Shown: positions 6,903 to 13,537 of the stretch, one piece after another
How the letters are laid out: each line of letters starts with the position of its first letter
Position numbering within the stretch: the stretch's first letter is position 1
Assembly (NCBI GenBank): GCA_012510865.1
Contig: JAAZHF010000062.1
Coordinates: 1 to 16,411, forward strand
Direction of reading: 5' to 3'
Length of the DNA: 16,411 nucleotides
From: Gammaproteobacteria bacterium
GTDB taxonomy: Bacteria; Pseudomonadota; Gammaproteobacteria; Xanthomonadales; Xanthomonadaceae
Notes under the pieces: generated by a model
What the model was told of the DNA's origin: nothing
What the model saw: the letters and a program-made list of their open reading frames with translations, nothing else
Databases searched by the model: none
Program-made: the position numbers and the translations under genes

Positions 6903-7556
6903 TCAGTGCGGGGACGGCAGGCCGGGGCTCGCTGCGGCCGGACCGGCCTGGACGCCCTGCGGGATCCCGGTCATGTCGGGGAGCCGGTGGGCGATGCCCT
7001 TGTGGCAGTCGATGCAGGTGGCCTCGCCGGTGGCCAGGTAGCTGCGGTGGATGAAGGCCGCGCGGCTGGCCTGGCGGGTCAGGTCCATCGAGTCGTAGGC
7101 GTGGCAGTTGCGGCACTCGAGCGAGTCGTTCGCCTTCAGGCGGTCCCATTCGTGCTGGGCCAGGACCAGGCGGTTGTCGAGGAACTTCTCGCGGGTGTCG
7201 ATGGTGCGGAAGATCTTGCCCCAGACCTCCTTCGAGGCCTGCATCTTGCGCGCCATCTTGTCGGTCCAGTCGTGCGGAACGTGGCAGTCCGGGCAGGTCG
7301 CGCGCACGCCCGAGCGGTTGCTGTAGTGGATCGTGGGCTTCAGCTCCTCGAAGACGTTGGCCTCCATCTCGTGGCAACTGGTGCAGAAGGCCTCGGTGTT
7401 GGTGGCCTCCAGCGCGGTGTTGAACCCGCCCCAGAACACGATGCCCGCGATGAAGCCGCCCAGGGTCAGGAAGCCCAGGCTCAGGTGCCGGGCCGGACGG
7501 TTGAACCGGCGCCAGAAGCCCGCGGCGGCGGCGCGCATCCGATGCCAGGCCCTCAC
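6903..7556 (-). CDS. napC: NapC, membrane-anchored tetraheme c-type cytochrome (quinol dehydrogenase)
   Basis: NapC/NirT-family protein that oxidises quinol at the cytoplasmic membrane and passes electrons to NapAB. The 217-residue product has one N-terminal membrane helix (about 25-45, [20 protein letters not shown]). Its four heme-binding motifs are CTSCH (58-62), CPDCH (88-92), CRNCH and CIDCH. Other family blocks are present, e.g. [19 protein letters not shown] and [14 protein letters not shown] chose GTG 7556, which overlaps the napB stop as GTGA and has GGAG 8 nt upstream. ATG 7538 would give 211 residues but with poor spacing. The C-terminal Pro/Ala/Gly tail of about 20 residues is longer than in E. 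coli. It is the last nap gene, followed by a REP pair. Confidence 0.95.
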   Translation of the reverse strand: MRAWHRMRAAAAGFWRRFNRPARHLSLGFLTLGGFIAGIVFWGGFNTALEATNTEAFCTSCHEMEANVFEELKPTIHYSNRSGVRATCPDCHVPHDWTDKMARKMQASKEVWGKIFRTIDTREKFLDNRLVLAQHEWDRLKANDSLECRNCHAYDSMDLTRQASRAAFIHRSYLATGEATCIDCHKGIAHRLPDMTGIPQGVQAGPAAASPGLPSPH

Positions 7557-8083
7557 TGCGCGCGCTCCGAACGCAGCACCTCGTCGATGTCCTTGAAACC
7601 GTTGGCGACCAGCGGCCGGGCATCGGTCTGGGTCACGTGGCACTGGACGCAGAAGTAGCGCCGCGGGGACACCTCGGCCAGGAACTGGTCGTCGCGGTCC
7701 ATGTAGTGGGTCACGCTGACCGGCGGCGCCTGGAACTCCGCGGCGGTGCCGCGCGCGTGGCAGAGCATGCAGCGGTTCGAGTTCAGGTCGACCTGGTAGC
7801 CGTCGATGCTGTGCGGGATCGTCGGCGGCTGCATCGGGTAGGCGCGCTCGCGGGTGCGGTCGAAGTTCTCCACCCGCGCCATCGGCAGCGGGGTGATCTC
7901 GACGTCGACCGGCACGTGGCGGCGGAGCGCGTCGAGCTCCTGCGCCGGGTTGCCGCGGGCGCTGATCGGGGGCGCGGGCCGCTTGACCTCCGGCTCCGGA
8001 TCACCGCCGCCGCAGGCCGCGAGCGACAGCGCCAGCGCGAGGCCGGCAAGCAGGCACGTGACGGGCTTCATGGCTTGGCGCAT
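7553..8083 (-). CDS. napB: NapB, diheme cytochrome c subunit of periplasmic nitrate reductase
   Basis: Electron-transfer subunit of the NapAB complex. The 176 residues carry two heme motifs, CMLCH and CVQCH. Conserved blocks are [31 protein letters not shown] and [12 protein letters not shown], matching E. coli NapB closely in order and spacing. The N-terminus is [20 protein letters not shown] followed by LAACGGGD. It has a basic n-region, a hydrophobic core and a textbook lipobox LAAC with Cys24, so this copy may be a lipoprotein rather than soluble in the periplasm, which is not typical of the family. ATG 8083 has GGAG 6 nt upstream and lies 1 base after the napA stop; the ATG at 8071 is an alternative. 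Its end overlaps napC. Confidence 0.96.
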   Translation of the reverse strand: MRQAMKPVTCLLAGLALALSLAACGGGDPEPEVKRPAPPISARGNPAQELDALRRHVPVDVEITPLPMARVENFDRTRERAYPMQPPTIPHSIDGYQVDLNSNRCMLCHARGTAAEFQAPPVSVTHYMDRDDQFLAEVSPRRYFCVQCHVTQTDARPLVANGFKDIDEVLRSERAQ

Positions 8084-8084
8084 C

Positions 8085-8357
8085 TCAGGCTCCCACCGCG
8101 ACGACCTTGGCCGCGCACTTCTTGAAGTCGGTCTGCTTGGAGATCGGATCGGTGGCGTCCAGCGTCACCTTGTTGATCAGCTGCGCGGCGTCGTACCAGG
8201 GCACGAAGATCACTCCCCGCGGCATCCGGTTGCGGCCGCGGGTCTCGACCCGGGTGCGCATCGCGCCGCGGATCGAGGAGACCTCGACTTCGTCGCCGCG
8301 CTTGAGGCCGCGTGCGCGGGCGGCGTCCGGATGCATGTAGACCTCTGCGGACGGCAC
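8085..8357 (-). CDS. Downstream NapA C-terminal fragment, possible reinitiated ORF
   Basis: A GTG at 8357 lies one codon after the internal TAG (TAG GCA GTG) in the same frame as napA. It opens a 90-residue reading frame: [20 protein letters not shown] ... [20 protein letters not shown] ... to [12 protein letters not shown]. This is the end of the molybdopterin-dinucleotide-binding domain of NapA, complete to its normal C-terminus. A GGAG lies 12 nt before the GTG, a long but not impossible spacing, so translational restart is conceivable. The fragment has no signal peptide and would stay in the cytoplasm unless it joined the main chain before Tat export. A separate product is speculative; it is simply the 3' part of napA by sequence. 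Confidence 0.35.
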   Translation of the reverse strand: MPSAEVYMHPDAARARGLKRGDEVEVSSIRGAMRTRVETRGRNRMPRGVIFVPWYDAAQLINKVTLDATDPISKQTDFKKCAAKVVAVGA

Positions 8358-8360
8358 TGC

Positions 8361-8363
8361 CTA
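8361..8363 (-). other. Premature in-frame TAG codon in napA
   Basis: The minus-strand sequence reads CCG GAG CTG TAC TAG GCA GTG CCG (Pro-Glu-Leu-Tyr-stop-Ala-Val-Pro). Homology to NapA continues in the same frame on both sides. A CAG (Gln) to TAG transition would explain it with one base. TAG also ends ybgC, tolR, napE, kup and the methyltransferase in this window, so TAG is an ordinary stop codon here. Confidence 0.93.
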
Positions 8364-10579
8364 GTACAGCTCCGGGATGCGCATGGTGATCGAGCCGGAA
8401 TGCCAGTTCTCGAGCACGCGCCCGGTGACCAGCCACAGGTCGTACTCGTCGTTTGGCGACTCCGCGGGCGGTTCGTAGGGCAGCGCCCAGATCACCGCGC
8501 GGCCATCGGGATTGCCGTAGAACTCGAAGCCGGAGCCGGGCTTCACGTATGGATCGGACCCTTCCCGGTAGCGCCACAGGGTCTCCTTGCCGTCCACCAC
8601 CGGCCAGCGCAGGCCGCGCTCCTGGTGGTAGCGATCGAAGGGCGCGAGGTCATGGGCGTGCCCCCGACCGAACTCGGCGTACTCCTCGAACAGGCCCTTC
8701 TGCACGTAGAAGCCGAAGGCCTCGGCCTCGTGGTTGGCGTAGCCCTCCTCGATGTCGGACACCGGGAACGCATCGACCTTGCCATTGCGGTACAGCACGT
8801 CGAACAGCGTCCTGCCGCGGAACTCCGGGTTGGCCGCCAGGATCTCCTCGGGCCAGCACTCGTCGGTGGTGAAGCGCTTGGAAAACTCCATCAGCTGCCA
8901 CAGGTCGGATTTCGCCTCGCCGGGCGCATCCACCAGCTGGTGCCAGAAATGCGTGCGGCGCTCGGCGTTCCCGTAGGCGCCCTCCTTCTCCACCCACATC
9001 GCCGCCGGCAGCACCAGGTCGGCCGCCTGGCAGGTCACCGTCGGGTACGCGTCGGACACCACGATGAAGTTGTCCGGGTTGCGGTATCCGGGCCAGCCCT
9101 CCTCGAGGATGTTGGCGCCGGCCTGCATGTTGTTGTTGACCTGGACCCAGTAGGCGTTGAGCTTGCCGTCCTTGAGCGCGCGGTTCTGCTCGACCGCGTG
9201 GTAGCCGGCCTTGTCCTTGATGATCCCGCGCGGGATCCTCCAGATGTCCTCGGCCATCGCCCGGTGCCCGGGATCGGTCACCACCATGTCGGCCGGCAGG
9301 CGGTGGCTGAAGGTGCCGACCTCGCGCGCGGTGCCGCAGGCCGAGGGCTGCCCGGTGAGCGAGAACGGGCTGTTGCCCGGCGTGGCGATCTTCCCCGTCA
9401 GCAGGTGGATGTTGTAGACCATGTTGTTGGCCCAGGTGCCGCGCGTGTGCTGGTTGAAGCCCATGGTCCAGAAGGACATCACCTTGGTGCCCGGGTCCGC
9501 ATAGAGTTCGGCCAGCTTCTCCAGCCAGCCGCGCTCCACGCCGGTCATCTCCACCGCCTTCTCCAGCGTGTACGGCGCGACGAAGCGCGCGAACTCGTCG
9601 AAGGTGATCGGCGTGCCGCCGTTGGGGTCGTCGGCGTTCCTGGCCGCGACCTGCAGCGGATGCTCGGGGCGCAGGCTGTAGCCGATGTCGTCGTTGCCGC
9701 GCTTGAAGGTGGTGTGCCTGTCGACGAACTCGCGGTTGACCCTGCCCGACCGGATGATGTGGTTGGCGATGTAGTTCAGGATCACCAGGTCCGTCTGCGG
9801 CTTGAACACCATCGGGATGTCGGCGAGGTCGAAGCTGCGGTGCTCGAAGGTCGACAGCACCGCGACCTTGACGTGCGGATTGGACAGCCGGCGGTCCGTG
9901 ACCCGGGTCCAGAGGATCGGGTGCATCTCGGCCATGTTCGAGCCCCAGAGCACGAAGGCGTCGGCGGCCTCGATGTCGTCGTAGCAGCCCATCGGCTCGT
10001 CCATGCCGAAGGTGCGCATGAAGCCGGTGACCGCCGAGGCCATGCAGTGCCTCGCGTTCGGGTCGATGTGGTTGCTGCGGAAGCCGGCCTTCATCAGCTT
10101 GTTGGCCGCGTAGCCCTCCCACACCGTCCACTGGCCGGAGCCGAACATGCCGATGCCGTCGCCGCCCTTGGCCTTCAGCACCGCCTTGAACTTCTCCTCC
10201 ATCACGTCGAAGGCCTCGTCCCAGCTGACCGGGGTGAAGTCGCCTTCCTTGTCGTAGACGCCGTTCTTCTTGCGCAGCAGCGGCGTGGTCAGGCGGTCCG
10301 CGCCGTACATCACCTTGGACAGGAAGTAGCCCTTGACGCAGTTGAGCCCGCGGTTGACCTCGGCCTTCACGTCGCCGTGGGTCGCCACCACGCGGCCGCC
10401 GCGCACGGCCACGTTGATGCCGCAGCCGGTCCCGCAGTAGCGGCACGGCGCCTTGCTCCACTTCAGCCCCTGCCCTCTCTCGGACACGGCCTCGGCCACG
10501 TGGCCGGGCACCGGCAGGCCGGCGGCGACGGCGGCGCTTGCGATGGCGCTGTTGCGGATGAATTCGCGGCGGGTGGTGC

Positions 10580-10882
10580 TCATCCGTGGGACTCCTGTGG
10601 ATCGGACGCGGGGACGTCGCCGTGCGGCTCCTGCCGCTCGACGTGGTGGTAGACGAGGTTGACCGTGATCACTCCCGGCAGCGCCTGCAGCAGGTCGATG
10701 CTGTCCATCAGGCCGAGGGTGCCGTCGGTTTCCTGCACGAGCACGCTGCAGGTGTCCTCCTGCAGGGCGAGTTCCAGCCCGGGGGCGGCGGCGACGGCCC
10801 CGGCCAGCGCCGGGATCGCCTCGCGGTGGTGGCGGACGACGAGGCTGGCCACGTGCCACTCTCGGGGCGCGTCATGCGACAA
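10580..10882 (-). CDS. napD: NapD, chaperone for the NapA Tat signal peptide
   Basis: Small cytoplasmic protein that binds the NapA twin-arginine signal and guards its maturation and export. The 100-residue product contains [20 protein letters not shown], then [19 protein letters not shown] and [15 protein letters not shown]. These match E. coli NapD blocks (VCSLVV ... VLAVSLVYHQ). No ATG fits. The TTG at 10882 has GGAGG 6 nt upstream and overlaps the end of napF by 11 bp, so TTG is the likely start. The reading frame is open far upstream, but that part is out-of-frame napF sequence. The stop overlaps the napA start (ATGA). The tail from about residue 82 is polar and probably disordered. Confidence 0.92.
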   Translation of the reverse strand: MSHDAPREWHVASLVVRHHREAIPALAGAVAAAPGLELALQEDTCSVLVQETDGTLGLMDSIDLLQALPGVITVNLVYHHVERQEPHGDVPASDPQESHG

Positions 10883-11393
10883 CGGGCACCTCCGCGGAAG
10901 CGCCGGCGATGGTGATCGCGGACGTGGGGCAGGCGCCGACGCAGCCGCCGCAGCCGGTGCAGCGGTCGGCGGCGACCTGCGGCCGCGCGACCGGGAGCGC
11001 GGGGGGGAAGCGGATCGCGGATTCGCCGCAGGCATCGCGGCAGCTCCAGCACACGACGCCGGCGCCAGCCAGGCAGGCGTCCCCGATCCACGCCCGGAGC
11101 GCCCACGGACGGCCGGTCGGCGCGACGAAGGCGCCCTCGCCGCAGGCCGCGGCGCAGTCGCCGCAGAAGGTGCATTCGCCGCGCGCGGGATCGAACTCCG
11201 GGAAGCCACCGCCGCCGCGCACCAGCACCGCGGGCGGGCAGGCTTCGGCGCAGGCGTTGCAGGCCGTGCAGGCCGCGGTGAAGCCGGCCTCGTCGCGCGC
11301 CCACGGCGGGCGCAGCAGCGGCGTCGCGCGTGCGCGGCCCGCGAGCAGCGCCCTGCGCGAACGGTCCGGAACGCCAATCCTGGAACGACCCAT
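10872..11393 (-). CDS. napF: NapF, ferredoxin-type iron-sulfur accessory protein
   Basis: Cytoplasmic Fe-S protein that interacts with NapA and is thought to help in its maturation. The 173 residues match NapF along their length. An N-terminal SRRALLAGR is followed by RPPWARDE. The cluster motifs are CTACNACAEACP (43-54), CTFCGDCAAAC (75-85), Cys108 with CWSCRDAC (116-123), and CTGCGGCVGACP (146-157). These would serve up to four 4Fe-4S clusters. ATG 11393 lies 7 bp after the napE stop, with AGGG just upstream. It overlaps napD by 11 bp. The residues ahead of SRRALL are a few more than in E. coli NapF, with no nearer start. Confidence 0.95.
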   Translation of the reverse strand: MGRSRIGVPDRSRRALLAGRARATPLLRPPWARDEAGFTAACTACNACAEACPPAVLVRGGGGFPEFDPARGECTFCGDCAAACGEGAFVAPTGRPWALRAWIGDACLAGAGVVCWSCRDACGESAIRFPPALPVARPQVAADRCTGCGGCVGACPTSAITIAGASAEVPVVA

Positions 11394-11400
11394 GCCGGCC

Positions 11401-11562
11401 CTATGCCGTCGGCGGGCCGGTGAAGAGCATCTGCGAGATCCAGACCGCGAATCCGTAGCCGCCGACGATCATCACCGACAGCAGCGGGAACAGCACCACG
11501 GTGATGAAGAGGAAAAGCAGGAGCTCACCCCTCCTGCCTGATTGGACGGTCTCCGCATCCAT
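11401..11562 (-). CDS. napE: NapE, small single-helix membrane protein of the nap cluster
   Basis: A 53-residue gene. ATG 11562 is preceded by GGAG at a 6-nt spacing, and it ends in TAG at 11403-11401. The protein starts MDAETVQSGRRGELLLF and has one membrane helix (about 14-42). The helix includes LFITVVLFPLLSVMIVGGYG, and the strongly conserved NapE tail GGYGFAVWISQM follows (E. coli-type NapE has VVGGYGFAVWMYQ). The function of NapE is not established; it is found at the head of nap operons. It lies 7 bp before napF and 32 bp after the flavin oxidoreductase gene, with no clear promoter in between. Confidence 0.93.
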   Translation of the reverse strand: MDAETVQSGRRGELLLFLFITVVLFPLLSVMIVGGYGFAVWISQMLFTGPPTA

Positions 11563-11594
11563 GGCGGGCTCCGCTGGCCTGGTCTGCGTGAAGA

Positions 11595-12608
11595 TTAGCC
11601 GCGATCGCCCTCCGCGGCCACCGGCAGCGATGCGCAGGCGCGCGCCGCCATGGCGAACGAGTGCAGCCGGGCCTGGTGGTCATGGATGTTGGCGGTGAGG
11701 ATCAGCTCGTCGGGACGGTGCCTGGCGACGAAGTCCGCGATGCCGGCGCGCAGGGTCGCCTCGTCGCCGATCACCGAGCAGGCTAGGGCCGCGTCCACCA
11801 TCGCGCGCTCCTGCGGCGTGCAGTGGGCGTCGATGTCGTCCACCGGCGGCGGCACCAGTCCGATCTCGCCGCGGCGCAGGCGCACGAAGGTCTGCTGCAT
11901 GGTCGTGAACAATCGGCGCGCCTCGGCGTCGGAGTCGGCGCCGACCACGTTGAGGGCGAGCATCGCGTACGGCGCGGCGAGCCGGTCCGAGGGACGGAAC
12001 TCGTGGCGGTACAGCGCCAGCGCCTGCTCCATCATCGCCGGGGCGAAGTGCGAGGCGAAGGCGAAGGGAAGGCCCATCGCCGCGGCCAGGCGGGCGCTGA
12101 AGAGGCTCGAACCGAGCAGCCACACCGGCACCTCGAGTCCCGCGCCGGGCACGGCCTGGACCTTCTGCCCCGGCCTCACCGGCGCGAAGTAGGCCAGCAG
12201 CTCGCCGACATCGTGGGGGAAGGCGTCGGCGGCGTCGTAGTAGCGGCGCAGCGCGCGCACCGTCGCCTGGTCGGTGCCCGGAGCGCGCCCGAGGCCGAGG
12301 TCGATCCGGTCCGGGTACAGCGTGGCCAGGGTGCCGAACTGCTCGGCCACCTGCAGCGGGGAATGGTTGGGAAGCATCACCCCGCCGGCGCCCACGCGGA
12401 TGGTCGACGTGCCGCCGGCGATGTGCCCGATCAGCACCGCGGTCGCCGCGCTGGCGATCCCCGGCATGTTGTGGTGCTCGGCCAGCCAGAATCGCCGGTA
12501 GCCGAGGCGTTCGGCGTGGCGCGCCAGGTCGAGGCTGTTGGCGAAGGCCTGGGCCGTGGTGCTGCCTTCGCAGACCGGGGCGAGGTCGAGCAGGGAACAG
12601 GGGATCAT
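11595..12608 (-). CDS. LLM-class flavin-dependent oxidoreductase (MsnO8/YhbW-like)
   Basis: Bacterial-luciferase-like flavoprotein of 337 residues, predicted TIM barrel that uses reduced FMN and oxygen; the substrate is unknown. Family blocks include [20 protein letters not shown] (about 38-57), [20 protein letters not shown] (about 73-92), [17 protein letters not shown] (about 97-113) and [20 protein letters not shown]. The last is typical of the MsnO8 group of the LLM superfamily. ATG 12608 is the first good start, with GGAG 4 nt upstream; the frame is open beyond it but enters the divergent promoter region. It ends only 32 bp before napE on the same strand, so it may be co-transcribed with the nap genes, though such a monooxygenase has no known role in nitrate reduction. 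Confidence 0.9.
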   Translation of the reverse strand: MIPCSLLDLAPVCEGSTTAQAFANSLDLARHAERLGYRRFWLAEHHNMPGIASAATAVLIGHIAGGTSTIRVGAGGVMLPNHSPLQVAEQFGTLATLYPDRIDLGLGRAPGTDQATVRALRRYYDAADAFPHDVGELLAYFAPVRPGQKVQAVPGAGLEVPVWLLGSSLFSARLAAAMGLPFAFASHFAPAMMEQALALYRHEFRPSDRLAAPYAMLALNVVGADSDAEARRLFTTMQQTFVRLRRGEIGLVPPPVDDIDAHCTPQERAMVDAALACSVIGDEATLRAGIADFVARHRPDELILTANIHDHQARLHSFAMAARACASLPVAAEGDRG

Positions 12609-12766
12609 GGGAGCTCCGGACAGGGGACGGGTCGATCCAGATATGGGGCCACGTACCGGGCTTGCCAGCCCGCCCACGGCGTGCCGCGGCCCGGTGGTGT
12701 CCGATCGTCGCCGGGGCCCGCGTTGCAAGTGCGCAGGGGAGCCACGCCACCCGAGGACACGCGACA
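12609..12766. promoter_or_regulatory. Divergent intergenic region between the LLM/nap genes and the methyltransferase
   Basis: This 158-bp gap separates two divergent genes, so it should hold both promoters. It contains an inverted repeat CGGGCT-TGCC-AGCCCG at 12657-12672, a possible operator or hairpin. On the minus strand, TGGCAA is followed 17 bp later by ATATCT just before the LLM gene, a weak sigma-70-like pair. I found no FNR-type TTGAT-N4-ATCAA site and no clear NarP/NarL heptamers. It is the longest non-coding gap beside the nap cluster. Confidence 0.4.
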
Positions 12767-13537
12767 ATGCTGAGCGCCGAGCCCATCGAACTGCCCGGAT
12801 CCGGGCATGCCGGCCCCAAGATCGCAGTCGAGAACTACCGCACGCTGGGCCCCACCGGCATCGGCACCGAGCAATACCGGGGACTCGGCGTCTTCGCCTA
12901 TCCAGGGCTCCACGCCTCCTGCGCCGACCGCCTGCGCGAGCGGGTCCCGCCCGGGGCGGAGGTCCTCGAACTGGGCGCCGGGAGCGGCGCCATGAGCCTC
13001 CGGCTCGCCGACCTGGGCTACCGGCCCACGGCCGTGGACATCCTCGAGGAGAACTTCCAGGCCGGCGACCGGGCACGCTTCGTCACCGCCGACCTCAACG
13101 GCGACTTCGCCCGCGGCCTCGGCCGGTTCACCGCGGTGATGGCGCTGGAGATCATCGAGCACCTCGAGAACCCGCGGCATTTCCTGCGCCAGGCGCGCGC
13201 CTGCATGGAGACCGGGGGACACCTCGTGCTCAGCACGCCCAACCTGTCCAACCCGCTGTCGCGCGTGCAGTTCATGGTCGACGGGACCTACCAGTGGTTC
13301 CAGGACCGCAACTACGAAGGCATCGGCCACATCACGCCGCTCTCGCCCTGGCTGCTCGCGCACTGCTTCCAGGACTGCGGACTGGAGCCGGCCTGGATCG
13401 GCAGCTTCGGCGACGTCGGCAAGAACCTCGTCGGCTGGCCGCGCATGCGCTGGCTGGTGCGGATGATGCGGCCGCTGTCGCGGATCCCGCGCGACCTCGA
13501 CGGCGAGATCTACGTCGCCGTGCTGCGCGCGGTCTAG
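12767..13537 (+). CDS. Class I SAM-dependent methyltransferase
   Basis: The only plus-strand gene. Its 256 residues contain the SAM-binding motif [20 protein letters not shown] (66-85) followed by AVDILEEN, where the acidic residue should hold the ribose. Next come [17 protein letters not shown] (about 126-142) and [19 protein letters not shown]. The later block [11 protein letters not shown] is seen in methyltransferases (Methyltransf_23 type) linked to surface polysaccharides or UbiG-like enzymes. The substrate cannot be told. ATG 12767 has GAGGA 9 nt upstream and gives a sensible N-terminus; the longer frame from 12662 is not needed. It diverges from the LLM/nap genes and converges on kup, with the two stop codons sharing the same CTAG. 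Confidence 0.88.
   Translation: MLSAEPIELPGSGHAGPKIAVENYRTLGPTGIGTEQYRGLGVFAYPGLHASCADRLRERVPPGAEVLELGAGSGAMSLRLADLGYRPTAVDILEENFQAGDRARFVTADLNGDFARGLGRFTAVMALEIIEHLENPRHFLRQARACMETGGHLVLSTPNLSNPLSRVQFMVDGTYQWFQDRNYEGIGHITPLSPWLLAHCFQDCGLEPAWIGSFGDVGKNLVGWPRMRWLVRMMRPLSRIPRDLDGEIYVAVLRAV

Larger units (their letters stand above)
8085..10583 (-). pseudogene. napA: napA, periplasmic nitrate reductase catalytic subunit, interrupted by an in-frame TAG
   Basis: The large subunit reduces nitrate to nitrite in the periplasm with Mo-bisMGD and one 4Fe-4S cluster. ATG 10583 (GGAG 8 nt upstream, overlapping napD as ATGA) begins a Tat signal, [21 protein letters not shown]. Cys47, Cys50, Cys54 and Cys82 fit the cluster (CRYCGTGC ... 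NRGLNC). Cys180 in ARHCMASAV should be the Mo ligand. The frame has 832 sense-or-stop codons before its natural TGA (8087-8085), the usual NapA length. However, codon 741 is TAG (8363-8361), in [21 protein letters not shown], where E. coli has RVPELHRAFPEA. No frame change occurs. Products are 740 residues, or 91 downstream residues if restarted or read through. The lost part is most of the last cofactor-binding domain. Error, fresh nonsense mutation and readthrough are all possible. Confidence 0.9.

Noticed and set aside
8361..8363. TAG in napA as a reassigned amino-acid codon
   Set aside because: TAG terminates ybgC, tolR, napE, kup and the methyltransferase in this window, so genome-wide reassignment is not supported. 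Site-specific readthrough remains open.
7854..10652. 932-codon open frame on the plus strand opposite napA
   Set aside because: GC-rich codon bias on the coding strand opens the antisense frame. The translation is rich in Arg/Ala/Gly/His/Val/Leu without domain motifs, while the minus strand encodes a clear NapA.
10584..10859. N-terminal extension of napA upstream of the ATG at 10583
   Set aside because: The extension is out-of-frame napD sequence. The Tat signal begins right at 10583 with a good ribosome-binding site.
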